A stretch of DNA of 64,000 nt. Origin: Caprimulgus europaeus (taxonomy: Eukaryota > Chordata > Aves > Caprimulgiformes > Caprimulgidae). Shown here piece after piece: positions 28,201 to 38,054 of this stretch (the first letter of the stretch is position 1; each line of letters starts with the position of its first letter). The notes beneath the pieces are model-generated. The model searched no databases. It saw nothing but the letters and a program-made list of their open reading frames with translations, and was not told the DNA's origin. The position numbers and the translations under genes were made by a program. Location: the NCBI GenBank assembly GCA_907165065.1, contig OU015533.1:25064578-25128577 (forward strand), given 5' to 3'.

Positions 28201-30693
28201 ATTATTTATAATATTTTAATCAATTTGGAATAGGAGCCAGACAAAAGTATGATATAAATAGTACCGGGAATGGTAACTAGATGGATTGTTTTTCAACTTT
28301 TTCTGCAAATGTAACAGACAATAAACTGTTTAAAGTAGCTGGGCTTTTTCACAGGGAAGTGAACACAAAGTGAACAAACACTGAAGAAAAAAATAATGCA
28401 GTCTCCTAGGACTACAAAACACTGCCTTTCCAGTGGCATTCTCACCTCCAAAAAAAGGTGGCTGGAGGTATCCAGAGTAAAAAGAAGAGATCAAGCTCTT
28501 TCCCAGACAAAATCATATATCCTTTATCTGTTTCCCCATTTGAGACTATTGAGAACATCTGCTCGACCCCCAACAGCAGGTATTTGGGGAAAAATACAGT
28601 TTTAGTAGTGAAAGTAATTTTTTAAAAAATCAGATGGTAAGAGAAAGTGTATAATGGAGGATAAAGTTTATAATGGAGAAAAGGGAAAATAAAGGAAGAA
28701 AGCTAGATTTTTTTCAAAGGTGATTTAACACTCAGTTATTTCAATCTGAATATTACAGCATTTTTACCAAGCTCTGTTCTTTGCCTTCGAACTCTGTGGG
28801 TTGGGAACCTCTGTCAGTCTGTATTTGTGAGGTACTTAGTATTTTTCACTGTTTGACAAATAAATATTCAGTCCAAAATACATTTACCCTGGCTTTTCTG
28901 TATTTCTAACAAAAATAACCCAACCTTATTTTTCAAGTTTCTTCCTTGTATCTGTATGTTGTAGAGCAAAAACAGACATTGGGCAATGCTTACTACTAAA
29001 ATTCTTAAAGATATACATCTCCTACCTTTCTAAAGTTTTCCAAGATCCTAATTTAGAAAAATCTGTCACTCTGTCGTTCTTAGTTTCCTCAGGAATCTCA
29101 AATTGCTGATAGTGTCTCACACTACTAAATACTAGAAATAGCCCCTAGGACTGAGAGAGAGGGAGGTAAATTTCAAACTCGTAAACTGAACGCACTCTTT
29201 TGCATTGACACATAGGCAAAGGCATGCCTGTCCCTGCTGAAGTCAGAAAATTTTTGCCTTGAAGCCAGGACTACATTTTCACAATTCAAACTGAAGTCTA
29301 TAAAAGCAAAAGGTGGGCAAAGTCCTTGAAGGAGAATAACAGGACTGGATATATCATTCCTAGGAATAGGTTTGAAAACACATGCCATGTAGGCAGGGTG
29401 GGCCCATGCAAAGGTGAAAATATATGCTCTTTTGAAAGCAGTGAGATTATTTCAGCAGTGGGCTGGCAAGGAACATTAAGTGAGACAGAGATTTAAGAAT
29501 ATTCACACTGGGGCTGTCATGAGCATTTGTTTTAGACTTTTCTTCAGCTGATTCCAAAATACATTTTGAAAACGCACGAAGCTGCCTATCGCTCCTGCGA
29601 AATCCAGGCGAACTTATGGCTCCTTTAGCCCCGTCGGCCACCCGCCTTCACGGGAGTCCCGTCCCGCCCCGTCAGCACTCGCCCCGAGCACACCCGCGGT
29701 CGCCGCGCGCAACCCCCGGTGCCCCGCGGGTGGCGGCGGCGCCGCCGCCTCGGCAGGGACACGCCGGGTGGAGGCAGGACCGGGCGGCGGGGAGGGACGC
29801 CCCGGGGAGGAGGCAGGACCGGGAGGCGCCGGGGCTTCTCGGCAGGTGCCTCCGCGGTTCGGGGGGATCCGGGGGCCAGCGGCGTGCCGGGAGCCTGCCT
29901 GGCTCCTACCTGGTAGGCGTCGGGGATGTTGACCGTCTCTCCGTGCTCCGCCACGTAGCCGATGATGCCCTTGCCCCAAGGCACCTGCACCTCGTTGCTG
30001 TTCTCGGTAGAGCCGCAGGGCAGCAGCGGGGTGCCGGCGTGCACGTCGAAGAACTTGGAAACCAGGCTCTTCTTGCCGGCGGCGGCCCCCTCCACGAGGA
30101 AGAGGGAGCCCCGGTCGGCGTCCACCATGAGACAGACAAAGATGAGGATCTTGTAGCTGAGGCTGGTGAGGTCCAGGTCGTTGGAGATGTCCTTGACCAG
30201 CTCCAGGAAGAACTGGCGCTCGTTGTGCTCCTTGAGGTAGCGCTTGTAGTCCAGGGCGGTGGGGGGGGTATTGGGGCAAACTGACGCGGGACTCCAGCAG
30301 GGCGCTGAGGATGTGGGCGGTGGTGGGGGGCAAGGAGCTGGCCTTCCGCAGCAGCGCCCGCCGCCGCACGCTGCTCAGCGGCTCCTGCGCCCGGGCGTGC
30401 ACATGCTCGTCGTAGGTGAGGTTGACATGGATGGCCTTGGAGCGGGCGAAGCTCTTCCGCAGCTCCTTCTGCGAGGCTCGGCGCTGCAGCCCCCCGCCGC
30501 TGGGGCCGCTCGTACTGCCCCAGCCGCCGCCGGGGCCACCGCTGCTCCCCCGCTCCTCCGACGGGCCGGCGGCGGGGGCGGCAGGCGCTTTAGGGAGGGA
30601 GTTCTTCCTCTGCAGCCACTTCTCCACCAGCTCCGGGTGTTTCTCTAGGAAACTTTCCACCGCCGCCACGTCGAGGCCGGCGTCGGCCGCCAT
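13138..30693 (-). CDS. PDE11A: PDE11A, dual 3',5'-cyclic phosphodiesterase 11A (partial: first two coding exons)
   Basis: The family hydrolyses cAMP and cGMP in the cytoplasm; the long isoform has an N-terminal regulatory region, two GAF domains (GAF-A binds cGMP) and a C-terminal catalytic HD-type domain. Seen here are only coding exons 1 (30693 down to 29910) and 2 (13296 down to 13138), separated by a 16.6-kb intron. Together they give about 314 residues: the N-terminal tail, and GAF-A through its NK-X-F-X3-DE signature. The next exon (beginning V-M-Q-M-Y in mammals) is not found in 1-13137, so the GAF-B and catalytic exons must lie beyond the left edge. That is plausible because this gene spans hundreds of kb in mammals. 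The strand and the flanking RBM45 agree with mammalian synteny. One extra base in a G run at 30261-30268 breaks the frame in exon 1 as written. Confidence 0.95.
24230..25600. other. GC-raised block inside PDE11A intron 1, content unknown
   Basis: This is about 1.4 kb of visibly higher GC than its flanks, with plus-strand open frames of 146 and 125 codons (24338-24778, 24619-24996) that overlap in different frames. Neither translates to anything I recognise, both are rich in His, Pro, Cys and Ser as in random GC-rich frames, and no repeat consensus was recognised. It could be an old decayed insertion or a non-coding transcript unit. Confidence 0.35.
29756..29833. repeat. Two-copy GC-rich tandem repeat, period 38 bp
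   Basis: Two imperfect 38-39 bp copies begin at 29756 and 29794, each with a GGGAC start and the shared core GGAGGCAGGACCGGG. They lie about 80 bp inside intron 1 of PDE11A, downstream of the exon 1 donor and within the CpG island. Confidence 0.8.
29910..30693 (-). CDS. PDE11A: PDE11A coding exon 1 (N-terminal region and start of GAF-A)
   Basis: The start ATG at 30693-30691 lies in a good Kozak context (GCACCATGG) and opens MAADAGLDVAAVESFLEKHP, the long-isoform (PDE11A4-type) N-terminus. Residues 71-74 are RRAS, matching a basic phosphorylation site of the mammalian protein, and 110-119 hold a second basic-serine cluster. From about residue 145 comes the linker (ALDYKRYLKEHNERQFFLEL), followed by GAF-A (LMVDADRGSLFLVEGAAAGK, then VPWGKGIIGYV, ending NIPDAYQ). 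The donor is CAG|GTAGG at 29910/29909. The exon is 784 bases, one more than a multiple of three. The run of eight C on the sense strand (plus-strand 30261-30268) after codon Q141-Tyr shifts the frame, and removing one C restores 261 codons that end in phase 0. This is probably an assembly or read error in a homopolymer, but a true polymorphism cannot be excluded. The Gly/Ala/Pro-rich linker at residues 34-68 is shorter than in human. Confidence 0.95.
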
Positions 30694-33600
30694 GGTGCCG
30701 GCGGCGGGGGAGGCTCAGGCTGCGGGAGCCCCCGCGGCGATCATGCCCCGCCGCCGCCACATACTGCCGACGCCCAGGGGCGCGGGGGGCTGCCGGTAGC
30801 CCCGGCGGGGGCCGCTCCTGCCCCTTACCCGGGCCCCCTCCTCGGGACCGCGCCTTCTGCTCGCCCCCTTCTTTCCCCCGCGACCTCCTTTTCCTGCCCA
30901 CCACTCTTTATTAGTAGTATTATTATTCGTATTATTCTAAGTATTTTTCTGCTCGCTGGTTCTCGGCCCTTCTCTGATTCTGGCCCCGGCCCCCCGGTTC
31001 TGGGCCGGCTCCCCCGGTGAACCGGGCAGGCGCTGCCGCCGCGCCTCTGGAGATGCTCCGGGAGCGCTCGAGCAAAACCCCTCCTGCCAAGTGCTGTCAG
31101 CGCTCGCGGCGGCTGCTGCGTAACCCAGGCGGCGGACCACTGAGGAGGGAGAGGAAGGCGGGGGGAGGATGCGTGAGCCGAGCGGGGGGGCGGGCGGGGA
31201 GGAGGCAGGGCCGGCAAGCCCCGCTGCGGGGGGAGGCACCGCGCCCGCCTGGCAGCAGCCGCCTCGGCAGCCTCCGCGGTGTGCGGGCGGACGGGCGGGG
31301 TCCCCCGGCGGGAGGACCCCGAGCAGCGGGGAGCCTCCGCACTGGCGGGCGCCTCACTCGGCAAAATCGCGGGGAGAGGGAGGGTCCTTTTCTCTGTGAT
31401 GCGTGTGCAGGGAAGGGGCAAACCCGGCCGCGGCTCCCGCCCGCGATCTGCAGGAGAGGCGGGGGGATATAACGCAAGCACTCTCGTTAAAGGTGTCTAA
31501 TTTGCAGCATTATTTGCGCCTCCCCAGTACTCCAGAAGACAGACGGAAAGACGGAGCCTTTTCAGAAAGACCAAGTGAATTCCGTTTCTTGAATCCCGGA
31601 GTTGAGACGCCTGCAGCCTCTCCCGTGCGGGGACCGGGCTCTGCCCGGCGTGTTCCGTTTGTGCGGTGTTTCACGCCCCGGACTGTGTATGAGGGGCGGG
31701 GAGCAGGCTCCTGACCCACCGCCCACAAAGCCGCCAAGGGTTTTCTGCCCGAAGCTGCTTTCCCTCGGGGCCGAGGGCCCGCGGGGTGTGCCAATGCCCG
31801 CTGTGGTGCCCGCTCCTGCAGCACCAGCTGGCAGACCGAAACCGGCCGCATCCTCCGGGGCTGACGGACCAGGCTTATTTTTATGCGCACGTGGAGCACG
31901 TTTCGTTGCTGGGTCGTTGCCTACCCATAAGCGATTGAAAAAACCGAGTCATGGATCTTAACACGTGAAAAAATGTCTTTCATGCGCTCACCAAAGTCTG
32001 AATGAAGGCGGCTTCAGAAATTCATGAATGGGAGCTTGGGTGGCTGGGAAAGCACACGGGCAGATCTTCAACGAAACGAGATTCCAACCGGCCGGGGACC
32101 CTGTCCCTGGAGCAGCCCCTCCGGGCGCGGGGCTCCGGGCAGAGCGAGCGATTTTGGGCCGCGTGTCCATAGTGCGGGCGGGTGCGCGGGTGTCAGCTGG
32201 GGATGAGGCGGGGGGGCTAACTGCGTGTAGCCGAATGGCTGCCGCGTCTCTCGTAGCAGTCGCCGGTAACGAGAAGCTCCGTGCAGGTGCTGTGCCTCCC
32301 GCAGTCCGGAGACTGCTTGGGAAGCGACAGACAAAGGATCTCGCTTCCCGATCTCGGTGCCCGCGTTGTTGCAAACCGGGCAGCCGCTTTCTCGCTGCCG
32401 CCGACCCCGGGCCGCCGTGGCGGCGGAGCTCCTTGCCTGCCCTCGCCGCCGGCGGGGATTTCATTCTGCTTTCCCGGCTCTCCCCGCTGCACGGGGAGGC
32501 TGCCGCAGGAGGACAGCTGCTCTCCATTGAGAAACCGCGCCGCCGACGGCACCCGCTCGGTCAGAGGGCGGGCGGAGGGGGGCGCACGGGCAACCGGGAG
32601 CGGGGCGTGCTGTCCCCGCCAGCAGCCCCCGCTGTTTGGGGGACGGAGGAGGGAGCCGGCCCGGCCCCGGTCTGCTGTTTCGGCGGGGAAGGGCCCGCTC
32701 CCGGCGGCCGTCCCGTGCCTCAGCCGCCGCTGACTCGCTGCGGGGCATCCGGCTGCAGCACCTGCGGCGAGCGGGCTGCGAGGGGAGCGGCGTGGCGGGC
32801 GAGCGGGCGGAAAGCGGGGACGTCGGATGACACGCTATAGGGGATCGACGCCGACCCGCTCGCATCTCTAAGGAGCTGAGCTCTTTCCATACGGGTAGCT
32901 TGGACATGGAGCTGCAGGCGTATCTCGGTCAGGGCAAGGGCGACTGAAATACTAAATCTTCCAAGCGTTTCCCTCGGAGTGCGGCTGACACGCTGCTGGG
33001 GCTCTGAAGTGCCACTGCCACTGAGCCGCCCGCAGCTCCTGGCGCTGGCGTCACCCTCGAAGGGCGCCCATTTCCCGCAGCCATGAACGGCTGCTTGGCC
33101 TTTCCATTGGCATTTGCGTTTTTGCAACACTGGCACAAAACTCCACTTACACAAAGAAATCGCATAACCTGCTGAAGGCCTGGCAGGCTCGGAAGCAAGG
33201 ACCTTGGGTATCTGCATACAAGTGACATGATTGTGAAAGATTTTTACCATCTCACTGTAGTAAGGTTTGGTCTGAGCACTCACCCCAGTGTTTACAACAA
33301 AATGGTTACTGTGTAGCAGTTCTGTAAATAAACACTTAAAGCAATTCAGTGTTTCCCTAAGCCTAGGTATAAACAAGATCTTCCTTTCCCGTTTCTCAAA
33401 CAGTCCTGTGGCATCTTTAGTTTATTTGCTGGGGGTTTTATGCACTACAGCAAACACCTACATACTGACAATCTCTCAAATAGCAGAGTCAAGACTGAAG
33501 GAAGTAAAAATGCGGTTGTCTCTATTGCCTAAAATACATAGTGAACAATTTACTGTAACACCTCAATTATAAAGAATCCTGGAGTCCCAAATCTGTGTAT

Positions 33601-34329
33601 AAACTATAATCCTCTTTTTTAAAGATAAAATGTGACAAAGATGATGACGGTTCATCTATTCTGTAACTTAAGCAGCCTTTTGACGTGCTGTTATGCTAAA
33701 ACCTGCCTCAGACACCTGGATTGGTGTGCATCAGTGGATTTGGGGAGAAAACTTGGGTCTGTCTGTGTTCTGTTCAAACTATAACTCTGTTTGCAGGGTG
33801 AGTAAACCAAGCGCACCATACACTGGGCTGCAGCTTCATGTCTGGGCCTGAGATAGATTATTTGCAGCCTCTCGTGGGAGGGCCAAAAAGGCAAATAGAT
33901 ATTGTTGTCTCCACGGGATTGTGCTGCCTTTATAATTCTAAAGGTATGCTGCAGTGAGGTACAGGCAGCTTATCTAATTCATCTTATGTATGATGCACAT
34001 TTTACCAGTGTGAATGCAGAATGCCAGCTCGGAAGCAAGGCAGGCTTTAGCCAGCCTCACCTGCTCTCCTCAGATACAAACATACAGAGGTGCCCTGAAA
34101 GAATCACAAGGAAAAAAGTCAATGCATTTCTCAGATGGAGTGTGTTTCTCTATTCAGAAAGGCAGTGGCATAGCGCTCTTCAGAATGCAACTGAGAAAAG
34201 CACTCAAGACAATTTTTGTCATTCAGGCAAATCATTTAATTGTCTAAACAGTCAACAGAAAAGTACCAACTATTAAACTGAAAGGGAGAAGTATCTTATA
34301 GCTACATCACAAAAGGAAAAAAGCATGTA
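30694..34329. other. Intergenic, PDE11A upstream region
   Basis: The first 2.4 kb belongs to the PDE11A CpG island. From 33.1 kb the base composition turns AT-rich. No exon, repeat or RNA gene could be supported in 33.1-34.3 kb. Confidence 0.7.
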
Positions 34330-34461
34330 TCATTCAGTTGTATCACAGAACTCTTTACCTGACACTCGCTTAGTCCCTTTCTTAAAACCAGCAGTTCTGC
34401 TCTGCCCCTGGTGGGTAAGCTTTGGAACAATATCGATAAAATTAGTACCTGGGAAGAGATG
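34330..34461 (-). pseudogene. CYCT: CYCT relic, second coding exon (decayed)
   Basis: The candidate acceptor TTTGCTATAG is followed by CATC, then a region alignable with cytochrome c codons 57-104. The best-kept block is GGGGCAGAGCAGAACT-GCTGG-TTTAAGAA, matching the coding DNA for P-G-T-K-M-I-F-A-G-I-K-K. The end GATACAACTGAATGA matches D-A-T-S-K-stop. The block is 132 bases against about 149 expected. Starting in the frame set by exon 1, translation stops after six codons (TAA at about 34444). Identity outside the core is low, so the exact ends are uncertain. Confidence 0.72.
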
Positions 34462-35444
34462 CTATAGCAAATTAGTTTTGTGCTAATGCTCCCTTCTGTG
34501 ATGACATAAGGAAACCTTGCTTGAGTGAAGTATGTTTTAATCTATTACATTTAAGTAAACAGAGAATTAAATTGCAAATCACAATTCAAGTGGCAGAGAT
34601 TCATGAGGAGGTTTTAGGAGGACTTTAATCATCTTCATCAATACTGTTGTTGGAAATACCTGCTACTATCAGTTGCTCAAGCTAGTTAGTCCTCATTCAT
34701 TTTTTTGTGTGTTAGGATAAGGATACCTGGCCATATTAGCCTCAAATGGAGAAAAAAATCCACAACTCTGAAAAATGACTGGTAGATTATTCTGATATTT
34801 TTAATACACAAAGGAATACTAACAGTGCAATGAGTGAGTTTATATTTTTAAACCAAAAAGTCCAGGGGTATTCAGGTATCTCCTCAAGATTCTTTTAGAT
34901 GACATCACTACTGAAAGGTTGCTTGTACCCTGAAAATATCTGATATTCTTGATATCATGCTTCCATCATCCTTATATTTGTACCATTTTTAGATGTTCCA
35001 CTGCTTTTCAAGACTGTCTGTATGAAAAACGCAAAACAAGTCATAGCTTACTAGTAGGTGACAGCATTTACTCGTGTTCTAAGCAAAACAACTGCAGCAC
35101 ACTACGATGCCAGTAGAGGGTAGTGACCAGCAAACAAAATCTAAAAGCACTGTTTAGAAACAGGAATGAAAACCTGCCCATTAATACTACAGAGTTCTGG
35201 GAAAGCTATACACGTTCCTACCCAGTGTGCTGAATATCAGTAAAATATCTTTTTAATATAGGGACTGAGAATTTTTGTTTCTGAAACTATAGTTCTGATT
35301 CATCTGCAGTAATGCAAAGTAGACAGTTGTGAGAGTTACTCCTTGTGAGTAAGTCTTTCTATTGTACCTCTAAAGAAAAAGGTTTTTTTCATATATATGT
35401 CCCCTCCAACACTGCACCTCATCCATGTCACCTGTTAGTTTTAC

Positions 35445-35619
35445 CCTTGTTCTTGTTTCCATCTGAGTAAGAAAATCCTTCAGCTTGTCCTGTTCTGCAG
35501 CCAAATAAACCCCAAAGATTTGGTCCTGTCTTATTCTTTCCATCTTTTTCAACTGTGTGGCACTGAGAACATTTCTGAATAAAGATCTTCCTGCCTTTTT
35601 CAATATCACCTATTTTGAT
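35445..35619 (-). pseudogene. CYCT: CYCT relic, first coding exon (haem-binding half)
   Basis: The acceptor ...TTTTTTACATAG precedes ATCAAA and then ATA at 35613-35611, where the family has ATG. The frame then reads [20 protein letters not shown], continuing [18 protein letters not shown] and [15 protein letters not shown], with no stop or gap over 55 codons. The haem-attachment motif C-S-Q-C-H is intact and so is GPNLWGLFG. Set against the chicken somatic protein, 46 of 55 residues agree by my count. Changes include R38 to C, H33 to W and G23 to D. The donor G|GTAAAA at 35445/35444 splits Gly56. The longer open frame over the same bases (from 35609) is a shifted reading and not the gene. Confidence 0.93.
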
Positions 35620-38054
35620 CTATGTAAAAAATCTAAAAAAAAAAAAAAAGGAAATTTGAACAATATTACAGAAAAGTTCAATGTTGTTGGTCACAGTTAT
35701 CATCTCCTCCTGCAGTTTTATAAAATATTTCTGTCTTGCACAGTAATAAAAAATAGTGTATCTCAAAGTAATGAAAATGTGACCCAGACTTCATTTAAAG
35801 GTAAGTTTGGGTAAGACTCCGTTAAGCTGCACGATTTCTTAACATTTTTTTAATGAATCTCTCAGAGGTGCAGGATTACAGAATTTGTTATTCTTATCTT
35901 TGGAGGTTAAGGTAGCTTTAAGTTCCTTGATTGCTCTTCTAGAGCTACTTCTATGGCAAGGGTAAAGGTCAATGTACTTTTGTCTAGAAGCCTGATCTGA
36001 AACACAGTGGCACCTCAGGATTTCCCTGTGGGTTGCAGTGCTACCTAAAACACCTCCAGAACTGTAGAATTCAACTCCTCCTCCAGTGCCTGCCAGGACG
36101 CCTTAATGGTAAGGGGGATCTCTAGAGGAAGTGGCCTGGACAGAGGGGGAAGGTGCCTGCAAGGTAGCCCTTGGGCCTATGTCTGCCTGGGAACAAAGGA
36201 CAGTCAAACACCTTTTGGCCCTTGGAAGGCGCGAAAGGCAAGGCCACCCCGGTGACACCCCTGCCCTCCACCCGTCAAAGCGCAGGTGTCGTCAAAGTGA
36301 CGTCCAGTTGTGGAGAGCACAACTTGGCACGTTACCTTCTGCTTGGTGCATTGCAGGCCCACGGGTCAGGGTTAAGCACTCTGCCCTTCTTTCTGGTGGG
36401 AGCGGGAGGTGGTGGGTGTTGCACGCTGTACCAAGAGTCCCAACGGCCGGGGTGGGGAGGGATGACAACATGGACACAGGACAGTGTTATGGCACTCCAG
36501 GCAGTGCCACCCTCCCCTCTGCAGGCACCTTCCCCACACCAACACGTTTGCTTTTCAATCCAAGTGGCGTTGTGGGTCTGTCATGGCACTGCCAGGAAAA
36601 AAAAGTGTCAGGACTTGAGCAAAAAATGAGTGCAGAGTTTGATGCTGGAAGGGACGTTGCCTTCCAGCCCTAAAACACTGCTCCTGATGGGTTGAGTCAT
36701 AACCTTTCTCTAAAGCCTTCCCACTTAAGCAAAGAAAGAGCTTACTAGATTTTCTGAAATACTCCTTTGCATGGAACCAAACCCAACCACTATGATCAAA
36801 GTATGTTCCTCTGAAAATACTCATTAGCCTTGTACGTTACACTCCCAAAACTGGGCACCATTTAACCCCCACAAACAATCCGCTTCCAAGGCCACTGCCA
36901 GGACTGCGCGGTGCTCAAGATACTGCCTCACCCAGGTCTTCAGATCACTAGACCTTGCCTCAGAACTTTGCTGATGTGAACTTGACAACTGCATCTGTGT
37001 GTGTGAAAGAGTGGGAGGATTTCTGCATATTTAATTTGCCTGTCAAAAATAACAGAAAGAACGTGCACATCCTGATCCCCTGATTTCTTCATTTAACCCC
37101 CTTTTGCACCAGGAGGTGTTGCTCCATTATGATCCCAGTAAGAATGACACTTAAACTCTGCAAAGCATCATCTGCAATGCTGTTTGCTTACAATGCTAAC
37201 AGAAGAGAATAGCATAGATGATCTCATGTCCCTCTAGATGGTGGCAGGCCCAGGTGGTGTAGCATTGAGTGGGCCACTGGCCCACACACAGTATGCTGTG
37301 CAAACCTCCTCCATAGCAGAGATTCTTCCCTTTAGGTCTTTCAAGCTTTTATAAGTTTTTCTTACAAGGATGCAACTCTATCATTTGTACAGTCAAAGCA
37401 TAAATTATACTCATGAGACCTTCTTGCTGTGCTGTTAAAGGCAGGGCTGGGCAGGAGAAGTAATCACGAGTACCAAGCGGGAGCTGCCCACAGGCTCCTC
37501 TGTAACAACGAGCTGGCTGAGTTTATCCTGTGGCCGAGGGATGCTGCATGGCACGGCTCAGCACAGCCCCAACCTGCTTCTGGCCAAGGTAACAGCACTG
37601 TGGATCACTGACCACGCACTGTGCAGCAGCCAGGGCCACTACAACCGCAGGGCACTGACAGCTTCAGTATTCAGCTGAGGAATTCTTTATTTTTGAATCC
37701 AACTATTAAAGATATTATGAACTTTATAATAACATTGCATTCTTCACATTTTATTAGTTGTGTGCTTATTTTCCTACAGATAGTTATTTTTCCTGGATAT
37801 TTTTTGTGTTTGTTTCCCATGAAATACATTGAGTTCCCGGGGCCTCTGTATCCCGAGAGCTCACAAGGTACATGTTAAGCTCTGCTGTTGTCTGTATCAG
37901 CAAAGGCCTTGGAAATGGTTTCTTCACGGAGGAACTCTCTCTTTATGACACTAGTGCTGTTTCAAAGGAAGTGGGTCACCATATAGTGTAGTGAGTTTCT
38001 GGTTGAAGGAAGCCCTCTAAAAATCAATATATTGCAGCAGAAATGAAAATGTTA
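35620..38054. other. Intergenic, between the CYCT relic and the CR1 upstream of RBM45
   Basis: The interval contains a moderately GC-rich section at 36.0-36.7 kb with a CRE-like TGACGTCC (36298-36305) and a GCGCA half-site (36280-36284), about 0.7 kb upstream of the CYCT relic in its own orientation. The 180- and 152-codon open frames here overlap in different frames and resemble no known protein. Nothing recognisable was found in 36.8-38.0 kb. Confidence 0.6.

Larger units (their letters stand above)
13297..29909 (-). other. PDE11A: PDE11A intron 1
   Basis: The interval lies between the two coding exons. Most is AT-rich and unremarkable. Exceptions are a 0.55-kb stretch at 13557-14115 that is open on the PDE11A sense strand, a GC-raised block at about 24230-25600, and an acceptor-preceded 62-codon open frame at 27229-27416 (minus). 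No clear repeat family could be recognised. Alternative PDE11A first exons of the kind known in mammals would be expected further into the gene and were not seen here. Confidence 0.75.
29590..33080. promoter_or_regulatory. PDE11A: CpG island of the PDE11A promoter
   Basis: GC content and CpG frequency jump abruptly at about 29.6 kb and fall back by about 33.1 kb. The island covers coding exon 1, the presumed 5'-UTR and more than 2 kb upstream, with many GC boxes. No convincing TATA box is placed correctly for PDE11A. An AT-rich patch at 30908-30952 interrupts the island just upstream of the start codon. The plus-strand open frames of 100-270 codons here are typical by-products of GC-rich, stop-poor DNA. 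The transcription start cannot be set from sequence. Confidence 0.85.
34330..35619 (-). pseudogene. CYCT: Cytochrome c, testis-type (CYCT) relic with two coding exons
   Basis: Cytochrome c shuttles electrons from complex III to complex IV in the mitochondrial intermembrane space and triggers apoptosis when released. Two blocks on this strand match the two coding exons of vertebrate cytochrome c genes: 35619-35445 (residues 1-56) and 34461-34330 (residues 56 to the end). The intervening intron of about 1 kb falls in the glycine-56 codon, the conserved position in the family, so this is no processed retrocopy. The place between PDE11A and RBM45 is where mammals carry CYCT (a pseudogene in human, active in mouse testis). 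Trp33, as in mouse CYCT, is present where chicken somatic CYCS has His. The initiation codon is ATA, and the second exon has an early in-frame stop and several small deletions. I infer a unitary pseudogene. The gene symbol rests on synteny and Trp33, not on a tree. Confidence 0.85.

Noticed and set aside
31000-32907. Many 100-270-codon open frames on both strands in the CpG island
   Set aside because: They overlap in different frames, are Gly/Ala/Arg/Pro-rich with no recognisable domain, and reflect stop-poor GC-rich DNA.
35370-35609. 79-codon minus-strand frame starting at 35609
   Set aside because: It is a shifted reading of the cytochrome c first coding exon; the true frame shows C-S-Q-C-H and GPNLWGLFG.
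36278-36293. AGCGCAGGTGTCGTCA shared exactly with RBM45 exon 7 (near 45769)
   Set aside because: A 16-base match is about as expected once by chance in a window this size, and the flanking translation does not follow RBM45 beyond five residues, so a partial retrocopy is not supported.
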